Shown: one piece after another, positions 54,408 to 63,803 of the stretch
How positions within the stretch are numbered: the first letter of the stretch is position 1
Layout of the letters: each line of letters opens with the position of its first letter
Origin: Methylocystis sp. ATCC 49242
Lineage (GTDB): Bacteria; Pseudomonadota; Alphaproteobacteria; Rhizobiales; Beijerinckiaceae
Direction: 5' to 3'
Assembly (NCBI RefSeq): GCF_000188155.2
Contig: NZ_KE124773.1
Span: forward strand, 62,001 to 126,000
DNA length: 64,000 nucleotides
Position numbers and translations under genes: made by a program
The notes under the pieces: generated by a model
Told to the model about the DNA's origin: nothing
Seen by the model: only the letters and a program-made list of their open reading frames with translations
Database searches by the model: none

Positions 54408-54703
54408 TGATCCGGCAGCAGGCGAAGCCCCGTCTCGATCCGCTCGTCGGCGGCCTCACAAGGCCGCCCATGATGCTCGGCGTCCCCTATGTGCTGTTCG
54501 TGATGGAATGGTGCGTCATCGTTCTCATCTTCATCAACACCAAAAACCTGCTGATGTTTTTGCTGTTCGCGCCCATCCACGGCCTCGCTTACGTGCTGAC
54601 GGTCCGGGACAATCGGTTCGTCGACATTTTCCTCGTGCGGTACGGCAAATGCCCCATCACCCGAAATCACCGATTTTGGGGCGGTGACTCCTACAAGCCT
54701 TGA
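54407..54703 (+). CDS. virB3: VirB3 inner-membrane protein
   Basis: 98 residues starting MIRQQAKPRLDPLVGGLTRP, with VPYVLFVMEWCVIVLIFINT and LLMFLLFAPIHGLAYVLTV as membrane segments and RDNRFVDIFLVRYGKCP after them, typical for VirB3/TrbD. Its ATG overlaps the virB2 stop at 54405-54409. Confidence 0.87.
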   Translation: MIRQQAKPRLDPLVGGLTRPPMMLGVPYVLFVMEWCVIVLIFINTKNLLMFLLFAPIHGLAYVLTVRDNRFVDIFLVRYGKCPITRNHRFWGGDSYKP

Positions 54704-54713
54704 GGAGCCGATC

Positions 54714-57149
54714 GTGGCGAAGCTCTCCGCGCATATTCTCGATTCTTTGAAATTCGGAGCACAAAGCGGCCGCGAGGCCGGGATATCCAAGCACGTGCCC
54801 TATCTTCGGCATGTCGAGGAGGACATGCTCAAAACGAAGGAGGGCCACTTTCTGATGGTGGTGAAGGTCGGCGGCTTCTGCTTTCAGACCGCCGACCAGG
54901 CGGAGATCGATATGCGGCTATCGAGCCGCAATACGCTCATTCGTTCAATGAACGACAGCCGCTTCGCCGTCTATTCCCACATCATCCGGCGCGAAGTGAC
55001 GCCAGAGATCGGCGGCGGCTTCGACAACTTCTTCTGCGCGGAGCTGGATCGCCGCTACATGGCGAACCAGGCGCATAAGCGCATGTTCGTGAACGACCTT
55101 TATGTGACGATCATTCGCCGGGGGTTTCAGGGCAAGGTCGGCATGGCGGACAAGGCGACGAGCTTTTTCCGCAAGGGGCTCGGCGTCGAAGAAAAGGAGA
55201 TCGAGCGCGAGGCCAAGCGTGAGCTACACGACGTCGCAGCCAATTTCTGCAGGGAGATGGCCAGCTACGGGGCGCGAACCCTCGGATTAAGGATGCTCCA
55301 CGGCGCGGTCTGCACGGAGATCGGCGAGTTCCTGGCGCAGCTGCTGAACGGCGGGGCGCCGCTTCACATGGCTCTGCCGCGCATGGCGCTCGACGCCTAT
55401 CTGCCGACGAAGCGCATCACCTTCGGCAAGAAGGCTCTTGAATGCAGAGGAGCGTCGGACGCCGACACCCGCTTTGCCGCCATGCTCTCCATTCGCGAGT
55501 ATCCGGCCTACACGGGAGCCGGGATGCTCGACGGGCTCCTGCGCGTCCCATATGAACTGATCGTCTCGCAGTCCTTCGCGCTCGAAGACCGCGCGCCGGT
55601 CATGTCGCACGTCGCCAAGGTCGAGCGCCAGATCGCCGCCTCGGACGAAGCCGGGACGGAGGTCGAGGCGGCGATCAACACCGCGCGCAACGAGCTCGTC
55701 ACTGGCCAAACGGTCCTCGGCTATCACCATCTGACGGTCTGCGCCATCGGCCGCTCCATCCGCGAAATGGAGAAATGCGTTCAGGCGGCGACGCAGGAGC
55801 TGCAGAATTTCGGGACGATCGTCGTAAGAGAAGACATAAACGCCGAGCCCGCCTTCTGGGCGCAGATGCCGGGGAATTTCGCCTATATCGCCCGGCGCTC
55901 CCTGATCTCCTCCCGCAATTTCGTCGGCTTCGCCTCGCTGCATAATTTCGCCGTGGGGAAGGCTGAGGGCAATCGCTGGGGACCGGCGATCTCGATCCTG
56001 GAGACGACGAGCCAAACCCCGTATTACTTCAACTTCCACCGCCGGCAGGTCGGCAATTTCACGGTCACCGGTCCGACCGGCTCGGGCAAGACCGTCGGCC
56101 TCGGCTTCCTGCTCTGCCAGGCCATGCGGGTGACGCCGCGCCCGCGCGTCGCCTTCTTCGACAAGGACCGCGGCGCCGATCCGCTCATCCGGGCCATGGG
56201 CGGCAGCTATGAAGTGCTGGTCCCCGGCGTTCCGACGGGCTTCAACCCGCTGCAGCTTCCGGGCTCCCTTGAAGACCGTAAATTTCTCGAAGACCTCCTT
56301 AAATTCATGGTGCGGCCCCGCGACGGTTCGGATCTCGGCGCGCATCAGCTCAAAATCGTCGAGGGCGCCGTCGACCAGATTTTCGCCGTACCCGCGAAGG
56401 ATCGCTGCTTCGCGGAAGTCGCGCACCTGCTCAGGGGCAGCGAAAAGCTGGGCCAGGAGGATCTCGCGTCAAGGTTCGACGTTTGGACGAAGGCTCGCGG
56501 ATGGCTCTTCAACAATGAGCGCGACTCGTGGTCGGCGTCGAATGGCGTGTTCGGCTTCGACATGACCAAGGTTCTGGATGACGACGACATCCGCACGGCG
56601 GCGCTCGGCTACATCTTCCACCGGATCGAGGGGATGATGGACGGCAATCCGGTGATGTTGTTCATCGACGAAGGCTGGAAAATTCTGACCGACGACAAGT
56701 TCGCGGGCTTTCTCAACGACAAGCTGAAAACCATCCGCAAGCTCAACGGGATCGTCGGCTTCGGCACACAGTCGGCGAAGGATATCGTCGCCTCCCCCAT
56801 GGGGCACACGCTGCTCGAGCAGACGCCGACCAACATCTTCTTCCCCAATCCCAAAGCGGACTTCGAGAGCTATGTGACGGGGTTCAAGCTTTCCGAGCGC
56901 GAATTCGAGTGGGTGATCAGCACCCATCCCGACTCTCGGCAGTTCCTGATCAAACACGATCAGGACTCGGTCATCGCGCAGCTCGATCTCTCGAACATGC
57001 TCGATATCGTCAAAGTTCTCGCCGGGAACGTCGACACGGTCCAGGAGTGCGAAGAGCTGCGCGCCCGCGTCGGGGACGACCCGCGCGTGTGGGTTCCGAT
57101 TTTCTGCAATTGGCGCTCCGCGAAGCGGGAGGTTTCCCATGCGGCATAG
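54714..57149 (+). CDS. virB4: VirB4 T4SS ATPase
   Basis: 811 residues from GTG 54714, chosen because GAGGAG lies seven bases upstream; an upstream GTG at 54684 overlaps virB3. Seen: Walker A GPTGSGKTVGLGFL at about residue 453, Walker B-like VMLFIDEGWKIL at about 646, GFGTQSAKDIVAS, and a typical C-terminal domain. It energises pilus assembly and DNA transfer at the inner membrane. Overlaps the next gene by 11 bases. Confidence 0.95.
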   Translation: MAKLSAHILDSLKFGAQSGREAGISKHVPYLRHVEEDMLKTKEGHFLMVVKVGGFCFQTADQAEIDMRLSSRNTLIRSMNDSRFAVYSHIIRREVTPEIGGGFDNFFCAELDRRYMANQAHKRMFVNDLYVTIIRRGFQGKVGMADKATSFFRKGLGVEEKEIEREAKRELHDVAANFCREMASYGARTLGLRMLHGAVCTEIGEFLAQLLNGGAPLHMALPRMALDAYLPTKRITFGKKALECRGASDADTRFAAMLSIREYPAYTGAGMLDGLLRVPYELIVSQSFALEDRAPVMSHVAKVERQIAASDEAGTEVEAAINTARNELVTGQTVLGYHHLTVCAIGRSIREMEKCVQAATQELQNFGTIVVREDINAEPAFWAQMPGNFAYIARRSLISSRNFVGFASLHNFAVGKAEGNRWGPAISILETTSQTPYYFNFHRRQVGNFTVTGPTGSGKTVGLGFLLCQAMRVTPRPRVAFFDKDRGADPLIRAMGGSYEVLVPGVPTGFNPLQLPGSLEDRKFLEDLLKFMVRPRDGSDLGAHQLKIVEGAVDQIFAVPAKDRCFAEVAHLLRGSEKLGQEDLASRFDVWTKARGWLFNNERDSWSASNGVFGFDMTKVLDDDDIRTAALGYIFHRIEGMMDGNPVMLFIDEGWKILTDDKFAGFLNDKLKTIRKLNGIVGFGTQSAKDIVASPMGHTLLEQTPTNIFFPNPKADFESYVTGFKLSEREFEWVISTHPDSRQFLIKHDQDSVIAQLDLSNMLDIVKVLAGNVDTVQECEELRARVGDDPRVWVPIFCNWRSAKREVSHAA

Positions 57150-57834
57150 ATTATTTCCGTTGGCGGCCTCCCTTCTCGCCTCCGCTGGGCCGGCTTTCGC
57201 CGATACGCCCGTCACCGACGCCGCTCGGGAGACGACCGAAAAAAGCATCTCCGATTGCACGGCCAAAGCGCGGGTCTACAAGGATGGCGCCTTGCAGCCC
57301 TCGAAGGGGATTACGGCAAGCCTGCAGACCCCGGGGCAGGGCCAATTGCCGTCAGCTGGCGCCGATCTCGTCTCAGCAAACAATGTCTCGGCGCCCGCCA
57401 CTGGGGTCGTTTCCAACATGGATTTGAGCGCTGTGCAAACCACCGTCACCGGCGGTGGAACGAGCGTCACCGCGCTAAATCTGAATACCGTGGCGCAGAC
57501 GGTCGCGGCTTTGGGCGCGGTCGCGAGCGGCATTCAAGGGAACAAGAGCAACACGCAAATCGCCAGCGCCATCATCGGCGCGCTCGCGCTCTCCCAGTCC
57601 GCCTGGAACCAAAACAGCAGCGCGCGCAGCAACAACGGCGGAATGTGGAACCAGGCGATCATGGTGACGAGCCTGACGGCGCGGCTCTTCAATCAGCGCG
57701 GGCTGAACCTTATCGCCGGCGCGAGTCGGGCGGCGAATGCTTTGGCCTTCGATCCGGCCAAAGCAACGCTCACAGGGCTCTCCGCAATGACTGACACAAA
57801 TGCGACTGTCGTCCCGCGTTCCACGGGACCGTGA
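57139..57834 (+). CDS. Exported hypothetical protein between virB4 and virB5
   Basis: 231 residues with a signal peptide (LFPLAASLLASAGPAFAD). The mature part is Ser/Thr/Ala/Asn-rich with LNLNTVAQTVAALGAVASG, GGMWNQAIMVTSLTARLFNQ and no membrane segment. It is not a canonical VirB component. Placement between virB4 and virB5, with overlapping ends, makes it an integral but unusual T4SS gene; entry exclusion or a pilus accessory are possible. Confidence 0.6.
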   Translation: MRHRLFPLAASLLASAGPAFADTPVTDAARETTEKSISDCTAKARVYKDGALQPSKGITASLQTPGQGQLPSAGADLVSANNVSAPATGVVSNMDLSAVQTTVTGGGTSVTALNLNTVAQTVAALGAVASGIQGNKSNTQIASAIIGALALSQSAWNQNSSARSNNGGMWNQAIMVTSLTARLFNQRGLNLIAGASRAANALAFDPAKATLTGLSAMTDTNATVVPRSTGP

Positions 57835-57857
57835 GGCGAGGCCAGAGGAGACAGATC

Positions 57858-58580
57858 ATGATCAGGAAGCCGCTGCTTTCATTGTCGCTCGGGAGCTGGT
57901 TGCTCCTTAGCGCCGCCGCATTGGCGCAAGTCCCGGTTATCGACACGGCGACACTGACCCAGGCGACGCAGACGGCGCAGAACACTGCGCAGATCATGAA
58001 CACCAACCAACAGATTCTCGAGACGGTCAATCACACGCTGGCGGCGGTGACCGGCGATCGGTCGACAGGAGGCCTGTCCTCGATTGGCCTTGGCGGCTTC
58101 TCGCTCTCGAGCGCGCCGGACCTCAGCTCGCTGCTTGGCGGCGGGTCCCTGTCGATGGGCGGGCTTGGCTCCTATGGCTCGTTGGCGTCTTCGATCATCA
58201 ACGGTCTCAATCTCGTCAAAACGCTCACCGGAACGAATTCAGCGGCGTCGACGACCGACCTTGCTTACACGGGCGCGGTTAACACCTCCGCCGCCATCAC
58301 CGCCGCGGTGTCTGGCGCTCAGGCCGCCTCGGTGACGAGGTCGTCGGGCTTCAAAGGAGCGGCGGGACAAATTGGCTCGGCGCCCGACATCAAGGGATCG
58401 ATCGATCAAAACTCGCAAATCCAGACTCAAACGGGTCAGACAATCAACGAATTGATCGGCGCCGTGAACCTGACGAACGCAGCCCTGAATGCTCAGCAGC
58501 AGCAGGATCTCGCCGCTCAGTCGAAGCTGGCAAACATGTGGTCGTACGACGCTTTGAAGGCCACGCTGGTTGGGCAGTAG
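57858..58580 (+). CDS. virB5: VirB5 minor pilus protein
   Basis: 240 residues from ATG 57858 behind GGAGAC. Signal peptide SWLLLSAAALAQ, then VPVIDTATLTQATQTAQNTA and QIMNTNQQILETVNHTL, the VirB5-type N-terminal helical region; a Gly/Ser-rich middle (LGGGSLSMGGLGSYGSLASS) is unusually flexible; the C-terminal helix has NLTNAALNAQQQQDLAAQSK. VirB5 caps the pilus tip. Confidence 0.82.
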   Translation: MIRKPLLSLSLGSWLLLSAAALAQVPVIDTATLTQATQTAQNTAQIMNTNQQILETVNHTLAAVTGDRSTGGLSSIGLGGFSLSSAPDLSSLLGGGSLSMGGLGSYGSLASSIINGLNLVKTLTGTNSAASTTDLAYTGAVNTSAAITAAVSGAQAASVTRSSGFKGAAGQIGSAPDIKGSIDQNSQIQTQTGQTINELIGAVNLTNAALNAQQQQDLAAQSKLANMWSYDALKATLVGQ

Positions 58581-58593
58581 GAGAGTAAGCGCA

Positions 58594-58776
58594 ATGAGAA
58601 GAAGAATTGCCAGAGGCGCTTTCATCGTCACGCTCGGGATGGCGCTAACGGCCCTCTCGGCTTGCGCGCACAGGGACCTGATAGCGCCCTGCATGCGCGA
58701 CAGTTCTTTGTGGTCTTTTGGACGAGCCTTTGCAGCGGCGAGCGATTGCGGGCCGCTTCTCCCGATAAATCGCTAA
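58594..58776 (+). CDS. virB7: Small lipoprotein, VirB7-like
   Basis: 60 residues from ATG 58594 behind AGGAGAG. Lipobox LSAC (LALTALSAC... as in LTALSACAHRD), after a hydrophobic stretch. Two further cysteines follow. VirB7 lipoproteins anchor VirB9 and the core complex at the outer membrane. Length and location (between virB5 and virB6) are right although sequence conservation in this family is low. Confidence 0.7.
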   Translation: MRRRIARGAFIVTLGMALTALSACAHRDLIAPCMRDSSLWSFGRAFAAASDCGPLLPINR

Positions 58777-58792
58777 TTAGGAAGGAACCGCC

Positions 58793-59860
58793 GTGGACAT
58801 CATCTCGGCGCTTTTTCAGAAGGTGGATTCCACCGCCGCATCGGCGGTCCAACAGATTTATCAGTCCATCTCCTCTGGCCTTGCGCCGGTGTTCACCGTG
58901 GCGTTGACGATCTATGTCGCATACTGGGGATATGAAATGATCTACGGGCGCGCGCCGCTGACAGCCGGCGCGTTCCTATGGCGTATCTTTCGCATCGGCG
59001 TCATCTACACATTGGCCTTCAGCTGGGGCGATTTCTCCTCGATCGTCGTGGATGTGTTCACCAAAGGAGCCGACGGCGTGGCGACAGCGGTTTGCTCAGG
59101 CGTCGGCGGCGCCAACTGCGGCACGCCGGAGTCTTCGATTTCCTCCACGCTTTCGACGCTCTTCACCAACGCTCTCACGGCGGGCAAGACCGTGGCCGCT
59201 TCCGGCGGCTGGGGCGCCGCGATCGGCCTCTCGCTGCTCGCCATCGTGCTGCTTATCGCCGCAGTCGTCTTCATCACGATCGCCGTGAGCCTCGTGCTGG
59301 TCGGCAAGATTGCTCTATTCGTGCTGCTGGGTCTTGGGCCCCTATTCATCGCAATGGCGCTCTTCAACTTTAGCTCGGTCCTCTTCACCGGGTGGCTCCG
59401 CACCTGCGCGCAATATGCGATCGTTCCCGTCGTCGTTTATGGAATCCTTGGATTTCTGCTGACGCTCATGAACTCCACCATCACCAATTTGGGATCGATC
59501 ACGGACGCATCGTCCGCAATGACGGTGATCGCGCCATTCTTGATCCTTTGCGGCGTCGGAAGCGCCTTGCTGCCTCTTTCCCTCCAAATCGCAGCCTCGG
59601 TCGCGGGCGGCTACGCGCTGCGCGACGTCATCGACCTTCAAGGCCGGGCGCAAGGCGCCTGGCGGCTTTGGCGAGACTGGCGACTTTCGGGCAGCGGTTA
59701 CCGTCAAGCCGCGCTGCCGCCGCCAAGCGACGGCGGATACACGATCGGTCCAGGCGGCGCCACCGTGCAGCGCGGCGCGAGCTACGACCCGCGCGCGGAA
59801 CAGGTGGCGGCCGCCCTTATTGAAAGCCGCGCGGCTCAACATCGCCGCGAACAGGGATAG
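58793..59860 (+). CDS. virB6: VirB6 polytopic inner-membrane protein
   Basis: 355 residues with six or so membrane segments (APVFTVALTIYVAYWGYEMI, AAIGLSLLAIVLLIAAVVFI, LFVLLGLGPLFIAMALFNFS, GSALLPLSLQIAASVAGGYA). The ALFVLLGLGPLFIAMALF region with the FTGWL following is typical of VirB6/TrbL. It forms the inner-membrane channel. The C-terminus is hydrophilic. Confidence 0.88.
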   Translation: MDIISALFQKVDSTAASAVQQIYQSISSGLAPVFTVALTIYVAYWGYEMIYGRAPLTAGAFLWRIFRIGVIYTLAFSWGDFSSIVVDVFTKGADGVATAVCSGVGGANCGTPESSISSTLSTLFTNALTAGKTVAASGGWGAAIGLSLLAIVLLIAAVVFITIAVSLVLVGKIALFVLLGLGPLFIAMALFNFSSVLFTGWLRTCAQYAIVPVVVYGILGFLLTLMNSTITNLGSITDASSAMTVIAPFLILCGVGSALLPLSLQIAASVAGGYALRDVIDLQGRAQGAWRLWRDWRLSGSGYRQAALPPPSDGGYTIGPGGATVQRGASYDPRAEQVAAALIESRAAQHRREQG

Positions 59861-59869
59861 GAATCCATC

Positions 59870-60619
59870 ATGTCAGATGATGTGGAGACCGGCGGGCGGT
59901 CGCCGCTGGCGAGCGATAGCTATTATCACGATGGCGCGCGCTGGGAGCGCGACATCTACCGCCGGCTCGAGCTCTCCAGAAACGCTTGGCGCGTCGTCGC
60001 AAGCCTGATTGGCCTTGCGCTTCTCGCGGCGCTCGTCGCCCTCTTCATGCTCATCCCCTTGAAATCCACCGAAGTGGTGACGCTCCTCGTGGACAAGGCG
60101 ACGGGCTATGTCGAGGTTGCTCGGCCGCTTGAGAGCGGGGGGCCGATTTCCGAGCGTGAGGCGGTGACGCAGGCCAACATCGTCCGTTTCATCCGCGCGC
60201 GCGAAACCTACGATCCCCCGGCCCTGAGGGATAATTTCGAGCTCGCGTCGCTGCTCTCGAGCGGAAGCGCCAGCAAGGAGCTTGCGGAACAATTTTCCGT
60301 GACCAATCCAAACAGCCCGATGAAACTCTGGGGTCCGACCGGACGCGTCAAGGTCTATGTCAAGAGCGTGAACTTTCTCACGCATGGCTGGATGGATAAC
60401 CCCAAGGCGCCCGCAACGGCGGCCGTTCGGTTCATGACGACGCGCACGAATGAGCGCGAACAGGTCATTGAACATTGGGCCGCGAATGTCAGGTTCCGCT
60501 ACACGCAGGAGCCGATGCGCAACGAGTGGCGCTTCGACAACCCGCTTGGGTTTCAAGTCGTCGAATATCGCAAAGACCAGGAAACCGTGGCTCCGCTTGG
60601 CGGGGGAGGTCCGCAATGA
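59870..60619 (+). CDS. virB8: VirB8 assembly factor
   Basis: 249 residues: short cytoplasmic start, one TM (VVASLIGLALLAALVALFML), then a periplasmic NTF2-like domain with EVVTLLVDKATGYVEVARPL and RFIRARETYDPPALRDNFEL, the core of VirB8. Its stop overlaps the virB9 ATG (ATGA). It nucleates the T4SS core. Confidence 0.9.
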   Translation: MSDDVETGGRSPLASDSYYHDGARWERDIYRRLELSRNAWRVVASLIGLALLAALVALFMLIPLKSTEVVTLLVDKATGYVEVARPLESGGPISEREAVTQANIVRFIRARETYDPPALRDNFELASLLSSGSASKELAEQFSVTNPNSPMKLWGPTGRVKVYVKSVNFLTHGWMDNPKAPATAAVRFMTTRTNEREQVIEHWAANVRFRYTQEPMRNEWRFDNPLGFQVVEYRKDQETVAPLGGGGPQ

Positions 60620-61482
60620 CCAACGTTTTGCTTGCGAGCCTCCTGCTCGCCGCCATTTTGTCGTCACCCGCCGTCGCTGAGCGCGCGCCGCTGCCGGTTG
60701 CGGCGGATTCGCGCCTGCGCACGGTGCCATTCGAGAGGGATAACGTCGTCACGATTTGGGGCACGCGGGGCGTCTCGACGATCATCGTTCTCCATGACGA
60801 CGAGAAAATTGCAACGGTCGCGCTCGGAGACACGATCGGCTGGCAAGCGGTGCCCGATCAATCGAAGCAATTTCTCTTTATCAAGCCCCTGGAGCCGGAT
60901 GCGGTCACCAACATGACTGTCGTGACGACGAGGAAGCGAATCTATTCCTTCATCTTGCGCACGAGCAGTGGACACGATCGTCGGGTCGTGTTCAAAGTCC
61001 GCTTCACCTATCCGGACGAAGAAGCAGACGCGCGGCTCTTGGAGAAGGCGCGCCAGCTTGCGGCCTTCCCCAATAAGCGGAATGCCGAAAACTCGTCGAT
61101 CAGAAACTTTGATTACAGCTACAAAGGCGCGCCGTACGTCAAACCCGAGCACGTCTTCGACGACGGAACGAAGACCTATTTTCGCTTCTCGGGCGACGTT
61201 CCTGGCATCTTCCTGGTCAATCCCGATCGGTCCGAGACACTCGTGAACTACCGGCGCGAGGGCGGCATGATTGTCGTCGATCGCACAGCCGGTCAATGGA
61301 CGATGCGCAACGGGGCCGCGACCGCTTGCGTCTTCAACATGCGCGCCGAAGCTGATCCGCCGCCAACGGCGCAAGAGACGGACGTGCAACCCGAAATCCA
61401 GGCCGTCCATGCGCCCGAGGGCGGTTTCTTGACGAACTTTCTCTCAAACGGCCTCGCGCCGAGCGCCAGCTTGCAGCAATAA
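60616..61482 (+). CDS. virB9: VirB9 core-complex protein
   Basis: 288 residues: signal peptide LLASLLLAAILSSPAVAE, N-terminal domain (DNVVTIWGTRGVSTIIVLHD, TVALGDTIGWQAVPDQSKQF) and the C-terminal VirB9/CagX domain (FDYSYKGAPYVKPEHVFDDG, KTYFRFSGDVPGIFLVNPD, GGMIVVDRTAGQWTMRNG). Binds VirB7 and VirB10 in the outer-membrane complex. Confidence 0.92.
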   Translation: MTNVLLASLLLAAILSSPAVAERAPLPVAADSRLRTVPFERDNVVTIWGTRGVSTIIVLHDDEKIATVALGDTIGWQAVPDQSKQFLFIKPLEPDAVTNMTVVTTRKRIYSFILRTSSGHDRRVVFKVRFTYPDEEADARLLEKARQLAAFPNKRNAENSSIRNFDYSYKGAPYVKPEHVFDDGTKTYFRFSGDVPGIFLVNPDRSETLVNYRREGGMIVVDRTAGQWTMRNGAATACVFNMRAEADPPPTAQETDVQPEIQAVHAPEGGFLTNFLSNGLAPSASLQQ

Positions 61483-61497
61483 CAGGAGCGCCGGATC

Positions 61498-62844
61498 ATG
61501 GCTGCTGATTTTGAGGAAGAAGGCCGGCTCGCGAACGAGACGGTCACGCGCCAGTCGTCGAACCCCAATGTGGCGCTGGGCGGGGTCGCGGTTCTTGCCG
61601 CCGCCGTCATCATCGCCCTCATGTGGTACGCGTCGAGTCGCAAGCAAAGCAAACCGCAGAACGCCGGCGACGAGTCATTTGCGACCGCGAGGCTGCAACC
61701 GGGCGCGTCTTTCGACCGGCCGCCGCCAAAAGTGGAACCCGCTAAATTCGTGATTCCTGCGCCTCCGGCTCCTCAGCCTGCCGCTGTGGTCAGCGCTCCG
61801 CCCGTTACAGAACCGAGGTTAGACGATAGCGAAGCGCGGCGCCTGGCGGAGCTCGAACGGCTGCGCAAAGAAGCCGAAGCGAAGGTCGAGGCTCGCCTTC
61901 GTTCGCCGATGCTCGCGATCAACGACCGGGAAGGAACGGCGTCGGTCGATCCTGTGGCAAGGGTCGGCGCCGAGAGGGACGAGGAAGACCCGAATCGCCG
62001 CTTCCTTCGCAACGCCGAAAATGACGTGACGCGCGCCCGCGCCGTCAAGCACGCGCGGATCGACGCGCTCGTGCCGCAGGGTTTCATGATCCACGGCGTC
62101 CTGGAAACGGGTATTCAGTCCGACCTTCCCGGGAATGTGAGGGCGTCAGTGAGCGAAGACGTCTATTCGTTCGATGGACGCCGCGTCCTTATCCCGAAGG
62201 GAACGATGCTCACCGGCGAATACCGCTCCGGAATCGTCCGGGGCCAGTCGCGCGTCATGATCGTCTGGACGCGCATGCTGCGCGCCGACGGGGTGTCGCT
62301 GATGCTCGGATCCTATGGGACGGATAATCTTGGCCGCTCGGGGCTCGCAGGCGAGGTGGACAAGCATTTTCTCGACAGGTTCGGAAATGCCGCCCTTCTC
62401 ACCCTCACCGGCGGCGTCGCGCAATTCGTCGCCTCGCTCGGTCAAAATCAAAATTTTGCGACGAGCCAGCAATATGCGCTCGATCCGGTGACCGGCCAGC
62501 TCGTGCCCATAGTGGGCAATCCGAACTCCGTGCTCTTGAGCGCGCGGCAGATCGGGACCCAGTCGACCTCGCAAGCGATCACGCGCATGGCCGTAGAGGC
62601 GCTGAAAGACGAGATTCACATTCCGCCGACGATCTATGTCGATCAGGGCACGAGAATTCTCGTTTTTGTGAAGCGCGACCTCGATTTCTCCGACCTCTAT
62701 CCGGACCCTGTGAAAGAGGCGCTCTATGAACTCAAGCACCCCAATAAGCGCCCGCGGCGCGACCAAGATACCGCTCTGGGAGACCCTGCCGGTGTTCTTC
62801 CGGAACGCGGCGCAGCCCATTCGGGTCTGGTTACAAAACCCTGA
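61498..62844 (+). CDS. virB10: VirB10 core-complex protein
   Basis: 448 residues: cytoplasmic N-terminus, one TM (ALGGVAVLAAAVIIALMWYA), Pro-rich linker (PPAPQPAAVVSAPPVTEP), then the periplasmic domain with IHGVLETGIQSDLPG, GRRVLIPKGTMLTGEYRSG, QSRVMIVWTRMLRADGVSL and the outer-membrane antenna region LTLTGGVAQFVASLGQNQN. The last ~40 codons, after FVKRDLDFSDLY where the family ends, overlap virB11 by 119 bases. Confidence 0.92.
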   Translation: MAADFEEEGRLANETVTRQSSNPNVALGGVAVLAAAVIIALMWYASSRKQSKPQNAGDESFATARLQPGASFDRPPPKVEPAKFVIPAPPAPQPAAVVSAPPVTEPRLDDSEARRLAELERLRKEAEAKVEARLRSPMLAINDREGTASVDPVARVGAERDEEDPNRRFLRNAENDVTRARAVKHARIDALVPQGFMIHGVLETGIQSDLPGNVRASVSEDVYSFDGRRVLIPKGTMLTGEYRSGIVRGQSRVMIVWTRMLRADGVSLMLGSYGTDNLGRSGLAGEVDKHFLDRFGNAALLTLTGGVAQFVASLGQNQNFATSQQYALDPVTGQLVPIVGNPNSVLLSARQIGTQSTSQAITRMAVEALKDEIHIPPTIYVDQGTRILVFVKRDLDFSDLYPDPVKEALYELKHPNKRPRRDQDTALGDPAGVLPERGAAHSGLVTKP

Positions 62845-63796
62845 CGTGATCGAGATCTGCGTCAACAGGCCCGGGGAGGTGTGGGTCGAGGCGCTGGGCA
62901 AGCCCGCCATGGAGCGCTTCGAGGTTCCCGAATTGACGGAGACGGCCGTGAGGCGGCTGGCGGAACATGTGGCCTCGATCACCCAGCAATCCGTGAACTC
63001 GTCGACGCCGCTGCTGTCGGCGGCGATGCCGCATGGGGAGAGATTTCAGGGGGTGCTTGCGCCAGCGGCCCCTTCTGGCGGCGCGTTCTCGATCCGCAAG
63101 CAGGTGATCGCCAATCTCGGCCTTGATGACTATGCGCGAATGGGCGCCTTCGAGGGCGTGAAGGTGAGAGGGCCGCTCAAGGCGGACCTCAACCACTATC
63201 CGGAGATCGAGACCGAGCTTGCCGAGTTGCTGCAGGACGCGACGCCTGAGGGCGTGCAAAAGGCGCTCGGCTTCGCGGTCAAAAACCACGTGACGATGAT
63301 CATTTCAGGAGGCACATCGTCGGGCAAGACGACCTTTCTGAACGCGCTCCTCAAAGAGGTTCCAGCTGCCGAGCGCGTGATCTCGATCGAAGATACGCGC
63401 GAACTCCAGCCGCCGCAGCCGAACTGGTTGTCCTTGCTCGCCTCCAAGGGCGGGCAGGGGCTGGCGCAGGTGACGGCTCAAGACCTGCTGGAATCGAGCC
63501 TGCGATTGAGGCCGGACCGGCTGTTTCTCGGCGAAATTCGCGGCGCCGAGGCGGCGACATTCCTTCAGGCCATCAACACGGGCCATCCCGGCTCCCTGAC
63601 CACGCTGCACGCTGATAGCTCCTACGGCGCCTTTGAGCGCCTGGCGCTGATGACGCTGCAATCAGAGCTCAAGCTGAGCAAGGCGGAAATCATGGACTAT
63701 GTCCGCTCGGTCATACCGATGGTGGTTCAATTGCGCCGCCGGCCGACGCGCGGCGTCGCGGAAATTTATTTCCGGGGCTTTGGCAAGAAGGCGTGA
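62726..63796 (+). CDS. virB11: VirB11 hexameric traffic ATPase
   Basis: 356 residues. N-terminal domain with QNPDVIEICVNRPGEVWVE; ATPase domain with Walker A GGTSSGKTTFLNAL (about 193-206), the ASP-type Asp box (SIEDTREL), the His box (GHPGSLTTLHADS) and Walker B-like RLFLGEIRG. Its ATG lies inside the end of virB10. It drives substrate translocation and switching with VirB4 and VirD4. Confidence 0.94.
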   Translation: MNSSTPISARGATKIPLWETLPVFFRNAAQPIRVWLQNPDVIEICVNRPGEVWVEALGKPAMERFEVPELTETAVRRLAEHVASITQQSVNSSTPLLSAAMPHGERFQGVLAPAAPSGGAFSIRKQVIANLGLDDYARMGAFEGVKVRGPLKADLNHYPEIETELAELLQDATPEGVQKALGFAVKNHVTMIISGGTSSGKTTFLNALLKEVPAAERVISIEDTRELQPPQPNWLSLLASKGGQGLAQVTAQDLLESSLRLRPDRLFLGEIRGAEAATFLQAINTGHPGSLTTLHADSSYGAFERLALMTLQSELKLSKAEIMDYVRSVIPMVVQLRRRPTRGVAEIYFRGFGKKA

Positions 63797-63803
63797 GAGG
63801 GCC

